Source: Geodermatophilus sabuli
Lineage (GTDB): Bacteria; Actinomycetota; Actinomycetes; Mycobacteriales; Geodermatophilaceae
NCBI RefSeq assembly: GCF_010686765.1
Contig: NZ_JAAGWF010000010.1
Coordinates: 283,906 to 347,905 of the forward strand
Direction: 5' to 3'
Length of the DNA: 64,000 bases
Part shown: positions 52,542 to 59,980 of the stretch, piece by piece
Layout: the number at the start of each line of letters is the position of its first letter
Numbering within the stretch: position 1 is the stretch's first letter
Program-made: the position numbers and the translations under genes
The notes under the pieces: model-generated
Told to the model about the DNA's origin: nothing
Databases searched by the model: none
Seen by the model: the letters and a program-made list of their open reading frames with translations, nothing else

Positions 52542-54931
52542 ACGACTCCGCCGCCCGGACCCTGGTCCAGGACGCCGGCACCACCCTGGCGGCAGCGGTC
52601 GCCACCACCCTCGGCTGCTTCGCGCTCGTGCCGGTGTTCACCGACCGGTCGTGGCTGTCGCCGGTGCTGGCCGCGGTCGCCGTGGTCGCCGCGACCGGCC
52701 TGCTCGTGCGCGGTGCCGCGACGGCGCTGTGGTCGGCGCGCGCGGGGAACCGGCCGGTACCCGCGGTGTGGATGGCCCTCGGCGGCCTGCTGGTCCCGCT
52801 CGGTCAGGTCGCCGTCCTCGCCTGTCTGCTCACCGCCCTCGTGGCGCCGGGCCAGGCCGTCGGCGGCTGGCTGCCCACCGGCGCCAGCCTCACCGACCTC
52901 ACGTCGGTGCTGGCCGACGGGATGGTGGAGCTGCGGGAGCAGTCCACGCCCGCCCTGCCGCTGACCGGCCTGATGGCGTTGACCACCGTGCTCGTCGGCC
53001 TGGTCGCCGTCGTGGTGGACCTCGTGGCCGTGGGTGGCCGGCAGCCGGCGCTGGCCGGTCTCGGGCTGCTCGTCCTGTTCTGCATCCCGGTCAGCACGGT
53101 CACCGGCGGCATCGGGGCTCTGCCGGTGGCCGCGCCCGCGGCCGGCCTGGCGGTGCTGCTGTGGGCCGACCAGCACCGCCGGCTGGGCTGGCGCCCCCGG
53201 GAGGGACGGCGACCACTGCTGGGCACGGGCACGCTGACCGCGCTGCGCACCGGCGCGGTCGCCGTCGTCCTGGGTCTGGTGGTCGGCGCGCTGGTGCCGA
53301 CGCTGACGGAGGGCACGTTCGCCGGCGGGATCGGCTCCGGCGGCGGGTCGACCGGGACGGCGCTGGACCCGGCCGCCGCCCTGCAGGGCCAGCTGACGCT
53401 GGACGAGCCCATCGACCTGCTGCAGGTCGACGCCTCGGTCGAGGACCCCGGCTACCTGCGGGTCGTGGCGCTGGAGGTCTACGACGGAGAGGAGGGCTGG
53501 TCGGTCGGCAACCTCGACGGCGAGGCGTCGGTGGCCGAGGACGGCGAGCTTGCCCCGCTGCCCGGGCGGCGGGCGGGGCGGCCGGTCGACGCGCTGATCA
53601 CCGCCCTGGGCCACGAGGACCGCTACCTGCCGGTGCTGTACTCCCCGCAGTCGGTGTCCGTCGCCGACTCCGCCCGGTGGCGCTTCGACCCCGGTACGGC
53701 CACGGTCTTCGGCCGGGACGCGACCACGGAGGGCCGCACCTGGTCGGTGGTGGCGGAGGAGCCGCGGCCCTCCGACGAGCAGTTGGCCGAGGCACAGCAG
53801 CTGCCGCCCAACGCCCCGCTGATCCAGCGGTACACCGCGCTGCCCCCGCTGGACCCCAGCGTCACCGACCTGGTCACCTCGCTGACCGCCGGCCGGGCGG
53901 GCCCCTACGACCGGGTCCGGGCCATCTACGGCCACTTCACCGACCCGGCGAACGACTTCCAGTACTCGCTGTCGACCAGGCCGGGGACCACCGGCGACGA
54001 CCTCGCCGACTTCCTGCGGCTGCGGCAGGGCTACTGCGAGCAGTACGCCGGGGCGATGGCGGTGCTGGTCCGGGCGGCGGGCGTGCCCGCGCGGGTGGTG
54101 CTCGGCTACACGCCCGGCACGGTGCAGCCCGACGGCACGCGGCTGGTCACCAGCGACGACGCGCACGCCTGGGTCGAGGCGTACTTCGACGACATCGGCT
54201 GGGTGCCGTTCGACCCGACGCCGATCGACGCCGACCGCGCCGTGGACCTGCCGTGGTCCCCGCGGGTGCAGGACCAGGAGGCCGACGCCCGCACCGACGC
54301 CCCCGTCGCCCCGCTGCCGGCGCCGGTCGTCCCGGCCCCGCAGCTCGACCCCGGCACCCAGGGCGGCCCGGTGCTGCCCGCTGCCCAGCAGACGGCGGGT
54401 TGGGTGCGGCCGCTGCTGCTGGGCGCCGCGGTGGTCCTCGGCGTCGCCGCGCTCGGCGCCGTCCCTGCCGGCCTGCGGGCCCTGCAGCGCCGGCGCAGGC
54501 TGGCCGACGGCGGGGCCGCGGCGCTGTGGGACGAGCTGTCGGCGACCGCGCTGGACCTGGGGCTGCGGGGTGATCCGGCGCAGACCCCGCGGCAGGTGGC
54601 CGACCAGCTGGCCGAGGCGGTCGGCGCGGGGCGCGGCGGCGCGCACCGGTCCGGGAGTCAGCAGCCCACCGGGGCGCCGGCCGACGCCGTCCGGCGGCTG
54701 GCCCGCGCGGAGGAGACGGCCAGCTACGCCCGCCCGGGCAGCGCCCCGCCGGCGGGTCCGGAACTGCGGGCGGCGCTGGCCACCGCGCGCCGGGGCCTGC
54801 TCGCGGGGGCGCCCCGGGGCACCCGGCTGCGCGCGCTGCTCTGGCCGCCGTCGCTGCTCGCGACCGTACGGACCGCCGTGACCCGGTCGTGGCGGCCGCC
54901 ACGGGGTCGGCGGCCGCGCGCCGCGGGCTGA
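52538..54931 (+). CDS. Transglutaminase-like membrane protein (DUF3488/DUF4129 type)
   Basis: 797 residues. Six or so N-terminal membrane helices (to about residue 265), an extracytoplasmic transglutaminase domain with the catalytic Cys in RQGYCEQYAGAMAVLVRAAGVPARVV (near 499), His in DDAHAWVEAYFDD (near 540) and Asp in VPFDPTP (near 557), a further helix (PLLLGAAVVLGVAALGAV) and a helical C-terminus. It is the third gene of the moxR-DUF58 operon. Whether it cleaves or cross-links proteins is unknown. GTG 52538 overlaps the DUF58 stop (GTGA). Confidence 0.92.
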   Translation: MNDSAARTLVQDAGTTLAAAVATTLGCFALVPVFTDRSWLSPVLAAVAVVAATGLLVRGAATALWSARAGNRPVPAVWMALGGLLVPLGQVAVLACLLTALVAPGQAVGGWLPTGASLTDLTSVLADGMVELREQSTPALPLTGLMALTTVLVGLVAVVVDLVAVGGRQPALAGLGLLVLFCIPVSTVTGGIGALPVAAPAAGLAVLLWADQHRRLGWRPREGRRPLLGTGTLTALRTGAVAVVLGLVVGALVPTLTEGTFAGGIGSGGGSTGTALDPAAALQGQLTLDEPIDLLQVDASVEDPGYLRVVALEVYDGEEGWSVGNLDGEASVAEDGELAPLPGRRAGRPVDALITALGHEDRYLPVLYSPQSVSVADSARWRFDPGTATVFGRDATTEGRTWSVVAEEPRPSDEQLAEAQQLPPNAPLIQRYTALPPLDPSVTDLVTSLTAGRAGPYDRVRAIYGHFTDPANDFQYSLSTRPGTTGDDLADFLRLRQGYCEQYAGAMAVLVRAAGVPARVVLGYTPGTVQPDGTRLVTSDDAHAWVEAYFDDIGWVPFDPTPIDADRAVDLPWSPRVQDQEADARTDAPVAPLPAPVVPAPQLDPGTQGGPVLPAAQQTAGWVRPLLLGAAVVLGVAALGAVPAGLRALQRRRRLADGGAAALWDELSATALDLGLRGDPAQTPRQVADQLAEAVGAGRGGAHRSGSQQPTGAPADAVRRLARAEETASYARPGSAPPAGPELRAALATARRGLLAGAPRGTRLRALLWPPSLLATVRTAVTRSWRPPRGRRPRAAG

Positions 54932-54943
54932 ACCCCGGCCGGC

Positions 54944-55297
54944 TCAGGGCCGGCCGGTCACCTGCACGGAGAGGATCCGCTCGGTCAGCTCGGCCAGCGG
55001 CACCGTCTGCTGGAACCGGCCGCCGACGGACTGCAGACCGGCCGCGGTCACACCCGCGGCCAGCCAGTCGGGGACGGCGGCCAGCAGGTCCTCGAGGTCG
55101 AGGAACACGGGCGCCTCACCGGGGTCACCGCCGTCCCCGGCCTCGGTCTGGGCCTGCTCGGCACCGGTCCACAGCGGGACGAGGTCGTGCCCGTCGTCCC
55201 CGGTCCAGGGGACGAGCCCGTCGTCGTCGCCCCATCCCCACAACCCGCCGTGGGCGGCCATGACCTGCCACACGCGACCGGCGTCGTCGTCCTGCAC
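54944..55297 (-). CDS. Hypothetical acidic protein
   Basis: 117 residues, not firmly recognised. It is acidic and Trp/Gly/Asp-rich: VWQVMAAHGGLWGWGDDDGLVPW, LVPLWTGAEQAQTEA, then a helical stretch FLDLEDLLAAVPDWLAAGVTAAGLQSVGG. The order (short Trp region, VPLW, then a LDLEDLL..WL..G helix) resembles DUF2750 proteins, a loose shape match only. GTG 55297. It is downstream of a perfect terminator and convergent with the transglutaminase gene (12 bases). Confidence 0.65.
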   Translation of the reverse strand: MQDDDAGRVWQVMAAHGGLWGWGDDDGLVPWTGDDGHDLVPLWTGAEQAQTEAGDGGDPGEAPVFLDLEDLLAAVPDWLAAGVTAAGLQSVGGRFQQTVPLAELTERILSVQVTGRP

Positions 55298-55328
55298 GGG
55301 GTCCTCCTCGGGTCCGGGCCCGGACGCA

Positions 55329-55363
55329 CGGCAGCCGCCGTCCGGGGAGGACGGCGGCTGCCG
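55329..55363. terminator. Terminator hairpin after DUF3040 gene
   Basis: Arms 55329-55343 (CGGCAGCCGCCGTCC) and 55349-55363 pair perfectly over 15 bp with loop GGGGA, 16 bases after the DUF3040 stop on the minus strand. Confidence 0.8.
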
Positions 55364-55379
55364 GGAGAGTCGCGGGCTG

Positions 55380-55784
55380 CTACTGGTCGTAACGGCGGCG
55401 AAACCGCTCCTCCAGCCGGTTCTTCAGCGGCTGGCGGCGGGGCTTGCCACCGCGGCTCGGCCGGCCGGGTGCCGCGCCGGCGGGACCGGCGGTGCCGCCG
55501 GTCTCGACCGCGCCGGTGGCCGATCGGTAGTTCAGGACGGCGAGGGCGAGCCCACCGAAGGCGACCAGGAACCCGAGGACGCCGAGGGGCACCGACGGCG
55601 CGACGGCGCCGCCGACGAGGACGGCCATGCCGACGAGGACCAGGAGCGCGCCGAGCTGCAGCTTGCGGCGGGCCTTGATGCGGCGATCGCCGGTGCGGAC
55701 CGAGGAGGCGAACTTGGGATCGTCATCGACGAGGGCGCGCTCGATCTGCTCCAGCAGTCGCTGTTCGTGCTCGGAGAGCGGCAC
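55380..55784 (-). CDS. DUF3040 two-helix membrane protein
   Basis: 134 residues. PLSEHEQRLLEQIERALVDDDPKFASSVR is the signature start of DUF3040, followed by a basic stretch and two membrane helices (LQLGALLVLVGMAVLVGGAVA, VPLGVLGFLVAFGGLALAVLNY) and an Arg/Pro-rich tail. The family is found across actinobacteria near the dcw cluster; function unknown. GTG 55784 is chosen: GGAGG lies five bases upstream and the protein then begins (V)PLSEHEQ as in the family; ATG 55796 would add four residues. Confidence 0.9.
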   Translation of the reverse strand: MPLSEHEQRLLEQIERALVDDDPKFASSVRTGDRRIKARRKLQLGALLVLVGMAVLVGGAVAPSVPLGVLGFLVAFGGLALAVLNYRSATGAVETGGTAGPAGAAPGRPSRGGKPRRQPLKNRLEERFRRRYDQ

Positions 55785-55966
55785 GTCGACCTCCATGTGG
55801 GCCTCAGCCAGAACCCGTCGGCGGAGTCCGCCGACGGTGACACCGAGGATACGAGCCCTTTGCGGGGCGCGAAAGGCGAGTCGGTCCCGACCCACCGTGA
55901 TCACTCTCGCGGGTGGGGTCGGAGCCTCGGGACTTCGACGAACGAGGACCGTCCGGGGTTCCGCGC

Positions 55967-57184
55967 TCACCGGATCCGCTGCCCGTCCCGGGCCAGCAGC
56001 GTCGCCGGGCGCACCGCGCCGGCACCGAAGCGGCGGGCGGCCCGGTCGGCGGCCAGCTCGGCCTCCCGGCGGCCGTGCTCCCGGGCGCCCAGCTCCAGCT
56101 GCCGGGGCGCGGAGCCGGCCTCCACCAGCCGCTCGGCGCGCACCCCCACCAGCCGGATGCGGGCCCGGTCCAGCCCCAGGGCGTCGAAGAGCGCGCGGGC
56201 GGTGTCGTAGAGGTCCTGCCCCACATCGGTGGGGACGTCGAGGGTGCGGCTGCGGGTGATGGTGGCGAAGTCGGCGAACCGGACCTTGATGCTCACCGTC
56301 CGGGCCAGCCAGCCACCCGAGCGCAGCCGGCCCGCCGTCCGCTCGGCCAGCCGCAGCAGCTCCCGGTGGATGACCACGGGGTCGTCGACGTCGGTACCGA
56401 AGGTCTCCTCGTGCCCGGCGGACTTCTCCGGCTCGTCGGGCACCACCCGCCGCGGGTCGCGCCCCCACGCCAGCTCGTGCAGGGAGGTGCCGGCCGCGTG
56501 GCCGACCGCCCGCTGCAGCGTGCGGACCGGCACGTGGGCGAGGTCGCCGACGGTGCGCAGGCCCAGCCGGAGCAGCACCTCCTCGGTCTTGGCGCCCACC
56601 CCCCACAGCGCCCCGACGGGGAGCGGGTGGAGGAAGCCCATGACCTCCGGCGGGCGGACGACGAGCAGCCCGTCGGGCTTGGCGTGGGTGGAGGCCAGCT
56701 TGGCCACGAACTTGGTGCCGGCCACGCCCACCGAGCAGGTGATGCCCTGCTCGTCGTAGACCCGGGCGCGGATGTACTCCCCGATCTCCGCGGCGTCACC
56801 CAGCCGGCGCCCGGAACCGGAGACGTCGAGGAAGGCCTCGTCCGTGCTCAGCGGCTCCACCAGCGGGGTGATCGAGCGGAACAGCGCCATGACCGAGCGG
56901 GACACCTCGGTGTAGAGGGCCATGTCCCCTGGCAGCACCGTCGCCGTCGGGCACAGCCGCAGGGCCCGCGCGGTCGGCATCGCGGCGTGCACGCCGTAGC
57001 GGCGGGCCTCGTAGGTGGCCGAGGTGACCACCCCGCGGTTGCCCGCTCCCCCGACGATGACCGGGGTGCCCGCCAGCTCGGGGCGGCGGCGCACCTCGAC
57101 GCTGGCGAAGAACGCGTCCATGTCGACGTGCAGCACGGTGCACCCGGCCGCACGGGTGGACGACGACCCCGGCGTGGACCCCAT
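55967..57184 (-). CDS. dinB: DNA polymerase IV (Y family)
   Basis: 405 residues. VLHVDMDAFFASVEVRRRP gives the first catalytic Asp (D21), PLSTDEAFLDVSG the second pair (D115, E116); YEARRYGVHAAMP, the thumb with GVGAKTEEVLLRLGLRTVGDLA and a little-finger domain follow. It is a low-fidelity translesion polymerase. It lacks a clear beta-clamp peptide in the last residues. ATG 57184, with an excellent SOS box 16-31 bases upstream, indicating LexA repression. Divergent from the DGGA peptide gene. Confidence 0.95.
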   Translation of the reverse strand: MGSTPGSSSTRAAGCTVLHVDMDAFFASVEVRRRPELAGTPVIVGGAGNRGVVTSATYEARRYGVHAAMPTARALRLCPTATVLPGDMALYTEVSRSVMALFRSITPLVEPLSTDEAFLDVSGSGRRLGDAAEIGEYIRARVYDEQGITCSVGVAGTKFVAKLASTHAKPDGLLVVRPPEVMGFLHPLPVGALWGVGAKTEEVLLRLGLRTVGDLAHVPVRTLQRAVGHAAGTSLHELAWGRDPRRVVPDEPEKSAGHEETFGTDVDDPVVIHRELLRLAERTAGRLRSGGWLARTVSIKVRFADFATITRSRTLDVPTDVGQDLYDTARALFDALGLDRARIRLVGVRAERLVEAGSAPRQLELGAREHGRREAELAADRAARRFGAGAVRPATLLARDGQRIR

Positions 57185-57199
57185 GACCCCTTCCCGTCC

Positions 57200-57215
57200 T
57201 CGAACACGTGTTCGA
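57200..57215. promoter_or_regulatory. SOS box (LexA operator) upstream of dinB
   Basis: TCGAACACGTGTTCGA is a perfect 16-base palindrome that matches the mycobacterial-type LexA consensus TCGAAC-N4-GTTCGA at every position. It lies just upstream of the dinB start. Confidence 0.9.
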
Positions 57216-57400
57216 CGGAACGGGAGGACGGTAACCCCGCCGGCGCCGTCCGGGCACCTCGGCGCCGCGTCGTTGCCGAGCTGTTGCACGACGCCCGTTG
57301 CCGCTGGTCGGAGCCGGGGTGTGGGAGCAGGATGGGCGAGGTACAGCAGCTGATGGTGGGCCACCACCCGGCGGCCCACGACCGATGTGATCGGAGACCC

Positions 57401-57676
57401 ATGGCGCTCGACGACGATGACATGACCACCCCCGGCGCGGGCGACGGCGGCGCGGACGGCGGAGCCGACAGCGGTGCGGACGGCGGCGCCCACGGTCCCG
57501 CGGACGGCGGCGCCGGAGGTGGCTCGGACGGCGGTGCCGACGGCGGTGCCGACGGCGGCGCGGACGGCGGAGCGGACGGCGGAGCCGATGGTGGAGCCGA
57601 TGGTGGCGCCGGTGACGGCGGTGCCGATGGCGGCGCGGACAGTGGCGCCGACGGCGGCGCGGACGGTCAGGCCTGA
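57401..57676 (+). CDS. DGGA-repeat low-complexity peptide (candidate substrate of adjacent cupin oxygenase)
   Basis: 91 residues from ATG 57401 with GGAG four bases upstream. A 14-residue leader (MALDDDDMTTPGAG) is followed by about 20 tetrapeptide units of the form DGGA, with variants DSGA, HGPA, GGGS and a GDGGA insert, ending DGQA. No hydrophobic or catalytic part exists. Similar Asp/Gly/Ala repeat proteins occur in other actinobacteria under uninformative names, as I recall. Its stop overlaps the CTG that appears to start the cupin gene, and a strong hairpin follows at 57691. It may be a repeat precursor or substrate that the oxygenase modifies; this is an inference from arrangement. Confidence 0.65.
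   Translation: MALDDDDMTTPGAGDGGADGGADSGADGGAHGPADGGAGGGSDGGADGGADGGADGGADGGADGGADGGAGDGGADGGADSGADGGADGQA
57441..57670 (+). repeat. Tandem 12-base repeat encoding DGGA
   Basis: Roughly twenty copies of a unit like GACGGCGGNGCN, with synonymous third-position changes (GGC/GGT, GCG/GCC/GCA) across units, so it is kept at the amino-acid level and is not a fresh slippage product. Confidence 0.85.
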
Positions 57677-59028
57677 CCGAGGACCCCACCACGCAGGGCC
57701 GGCCGGACTCCCGGCCGGCCCTGCGTCGGTGCACCGCTCTGGACCCCGAGGTCTTCGCCGAGCGGTACTGGTCCCGCCGGCCGCTGCTGACCAGGGCCAA
57801 GGAGAGCGGGCGCTCCTTCGCCGACCTGCTCGACCTGGCAGCGGTCGACGAACTGCTGTCCCGGCGCGGGCTGCGGACCCCGTTCCTCCGCATCGCCAAG
57901 GACGGCGCCGTCGTCGAGCCGAAGCGGTTCACGACGTCCGGGGGCGCCGGCGCCGAGATCGGTGACCAGGTCTCCTCCGACGCGGTGCTGCGGCTGTTCG
58001 CGGACGGGAGCACCGTCGTCCTGCAGGGTCTGCACCGGCTGTGGCCGCCGCTGATCGAGTTCGCCGACCAGCTCGCCGCCGACCTCGGCCACCCGACGCA
58101 GGTCAACGCCTACGTCACCCCGCCGTCCTCGCGCGGGTTCTCACCCCACTACGACGTGCACGACGTCTTCGTGCTGCAGGTGGCCGGGGAGAAGCACTGG
58201 CGGATCCACGAGCCGGTCCTGGCCGACCCGCTGCGCACCCAGCCGTGGGCGGACCGGGCCGACGCCGTGGCCGCGGCCGCGCAGGGCGAGCCGGTCATCG
58301 ACGCGGTGCTGCGTCCCGGCGACGCCCTCTACCTGCCCCGCGGACACCTGCACTCGGCGACCGCACTCGGCGAGATCAGCGCGCACCTCACCATCGGCGT
58401 GCACCCGGTCACCCGCTGGTCGGCGGTGGAGTCGGCCCTGGACCTGGTGCGGGTGCTCGCGGCCGAGGACCCCGAGCTGCGCCGGTCGCTGCCCCTGGGC
58501 CTGGACCTCGCTGACCCGGCCACCGTCGCCGACGACGTCGCCACCGTGGTCGCCGGACTGAAGAGCTGGCTGGACCGGGTGGACCCCGCCGAGGTCGCCG
58601 AGCGGGTGCGCGCGCGCACGTGGGCCCAGGTGCGGCCCGAGCCGGTGGCGCCCCTCGCCCAGGCCACCGCCGCCGCGGCCCTCTCCCCCGACACCGTGCT
58701 GCGGGTCCGCCCGCGGCTGCGCTGCCAGCTGCGAGCGCCCGTCGAGGGCCGGGTCACCCTGGTCGCCGGCCGCCGCGAGCTCGAGCTGCCGGAGCAGACC
58801 CGCCCCGCGCTCGCCGCCCTGCTGGCTGCCGGCGAACTGAAGGTGGCCGACCTGCCCGGCCTCGACGCGGCCGACCAGTCCACCCTCGCCCGCCGGCTGG
58901 TGACCGAGGCGATCGCCGTCGTCCCCGGCGCCGTCGTCCCCGGCGCCGGCGTTCCCGGTGCCGGCGTTCCCGCTGCCGGCGCGGGGCACGATGGGCGGCG
59001 TGACCGCGTGCCCGGATCCGGACCGTGA
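57673..59028 (+). CDS. JmjC-type cupin oxygenase (ribosomal-oxygenase-like, cupin_4)
   Basis: About 451 residues from CTG 57673. The N-terminus FAERYWSRRPLLTRAKESG, SFADLLDLAAVDELLSRRGLRTPFLRIAKDG is the conserved start of bacterial RoxA-like JmjC proteins, so the gene must begin well before the first in-frame GTG at 57985. No ATG, GTG or TTG exists in frame after the last stop; CTG 57673 overlaps the peptide stop (CTGA). Iron ligands: HYD at 159-161 and a second His in the RGHLH stretch (H225 or H227). The family hydroxylates protein side chains using Fe(II) and 2-oxoglutarate. A helical wing follows and the last 30 residues are Pro/Gly/Val repeats. Substrate unknown; the adjacent repeat peptide is a candidate. 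Confidence 0.82.
   Translation: MTEDPTTQGRPDSRPALRRCTALDPEVFAERYWSRRPLLTRAKESGRSFADLLDLAAVDELLSRRGLRTPFLRIAKDGAVVEPKRFTTSGGAGAEIGDQVSSDAVLRLFADGSTVVLQGLHRLWPPLIEFADQLAADLGHPTQVNAYVTPPSSRGFSPHYDVHDVFVLQVAGEKHWRIHEPVLADPLRTQPWADRADAVAAAAQGEPVIDAVLRPGDALYLPRGHLHSATALGEISAHLTIGVHPVTRWSAVESALDLVRVLAAEDPELRRSLPLGLDLADPATVADDVATVVAGLKSWLDRVDPAEVAERVRARTWAQVRPEPVAPLAQATAAAALSPDTVLRVRPRLRCQLRAPVEGRVTLVAGRRELELPEQTRPALAALLAAGELKVADLPGLDAADQSTLARRLVTEAIAVVPGAVVPGAGVPGAGVPAAGAGHDGRRDRVPGSGP
57691..57726 (+). terminator. 16-bp perfect hairpin at peptide-cupin junction
   Basis: Arms 57691-57706 and 57711-57726 pair perfectly with loop ACTC. It begins 15 bases after the peptide stop codon and lies inside the predicted cupin N-terminus. 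It could attenuate transcription or slow the ribosome. Confidence 0.7.
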
Positions 59029-59980
59029 GCCGGCCGGACCCCGCGGCGTGACCGGACCGGACGACTACTGCCCTCCCGTGCAGACGGCGGGCCGGCCGGC
59101 CGGCCGGATCGACGAGGACCGCTGCTCCGTGCGCGCCCTCGCGCGCGGTGACTCCGGCGTGGCCACCGCCTCCCCGGCTCAGCGCTGGCTGCTGATCGAG
59201 CAGCCGGGACCGTGGGGCGTGGACGCGCTGCGGCAGTCCCGGTTCGACCCCGACGTCGCCACCGCGCTCGCCCACCGGGCCCGGGCCGAGGAGGTGCGGG
59301 TGCTGCTGGTGCGCCGGCCCGGCGACCGGCTGGCCGACTCCCGGCGGCGGTGGGCCTACGTCGACGGCCGGCCCGGGCGGGAAGGGCTGTGGTGGTCGGT
59401 GCGCGAGTCCGACGCCGAGCTGGTCGACGCCCCGTGGGACGGCACGGCGGGCGAGCCCGCCGGTGGGCCGACCTACCTGGTGTGCGCCCACGGAGGGCAC
59501 GACGCGTGCTGTGCGCTGCGCGGCCGGCCGCTGGCCCGCGCGATGCCGTCCGACGACGTCTGGGAGTGCAGCCATCTGGGCGGTGACCGGTTCGCCGCCA
59601 ACGTGCTGGTGCTGCCGTACGGCTTCTACTACGGGCAGGTCCCCGGCGACGGCGCCGAGCTCGTGGCCGCCCACACCGCCGGGCGGGTCGCGCTGCCGTG
59701 GCTGCGCGGACGGGCGGGCTGCCCGCCGCCGGTGCAGGCGGCCCAGCACGCCGCCCGGGGCGCGCTCGGGCTGGACGGGGTCGACGACCTGCCGTCACGG
59801 GCGGTGCGCCGGCTGACTCCCGCGGGCGAGGCGGTCGAGCGGTGGACGGTCACCCTCGCCGGGCCGGACGGGGACGTCCTGGCCGAGGTGGAGAGCCGGC
59901 CGTCGGAGGCGGCGTACCGGCTGACCTGCCGCGCGCTCCATGACGCGCACGCCCGGACCTGGCACGTGCGGCTCACCTAG
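58991..59980 (+). CDS. Sucrase/ferredoxin-like protein (thioredoxin-fold 2Fe-2S)
   Basis: About 329 residues. The family signature is LVCAHGGHDACCALRGRPLARAM with Cys residues for a [2Fe-2S] cluster, then VWECSHLGGDRFAANVLVLPYGFYYGQV, and an N-terminal DEDRCSVRALARGDSG stretch. Such proteins are thioredoxin-like ferredoxins of unknown role. It starts within the end of the cupin gene; ATG 58991, GTG 59000 and GTG 59048 are all possible and none has a strong ribosome-binding site. Directly following an Fe(II) oxygenase, it may donate electrons or help reactivate it. Its stop shares CTAG with the convergent gene. Confidence 0.85.
   Translation: MGGVTACPDPDREPAGPRGVTGPDDYCPPVQTAGRPAGRIDEDRCSVRALARGDSGVATASPAQRWLLIEQPGPWGVDALRQSRFDPDVATALAHRARAEEVRVLLVRRPGDRLADSRRRWAYVDGRPGREGLWWSVRESDAELVDAPWDGTAGEPAGGPTYLVCAHGGHDACCALRGRPLARAMPSDDVWECSHLGGDRFAANVLVLPYGFYYGQVPGDGAELVAAHTAGRVALPWLRGRAGCPPPVQAAQHAARGALGLDGVDDLPSRAVRRLTPAGEAVERWTVTLAGPDGDVLAEVESRPSEAAYRLTCRALHDAHARTWHVRLT

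Noticed and set aside
57441..57670. DNA-level minisatellite produced by polymerase slippage
   Set aside because: Units differ mainly at synonymous third positions, so the protein repeat is being maintained; a pure slippage product would show near-identical DNA units.
55913..57676. A 587-residue plus-strand frame ending in the DGGA repeat
   Set aside because: All but the last 91 residues are antisense to dinB and have no ribosome-binding site; the real start with GGAG is ATG 57401.
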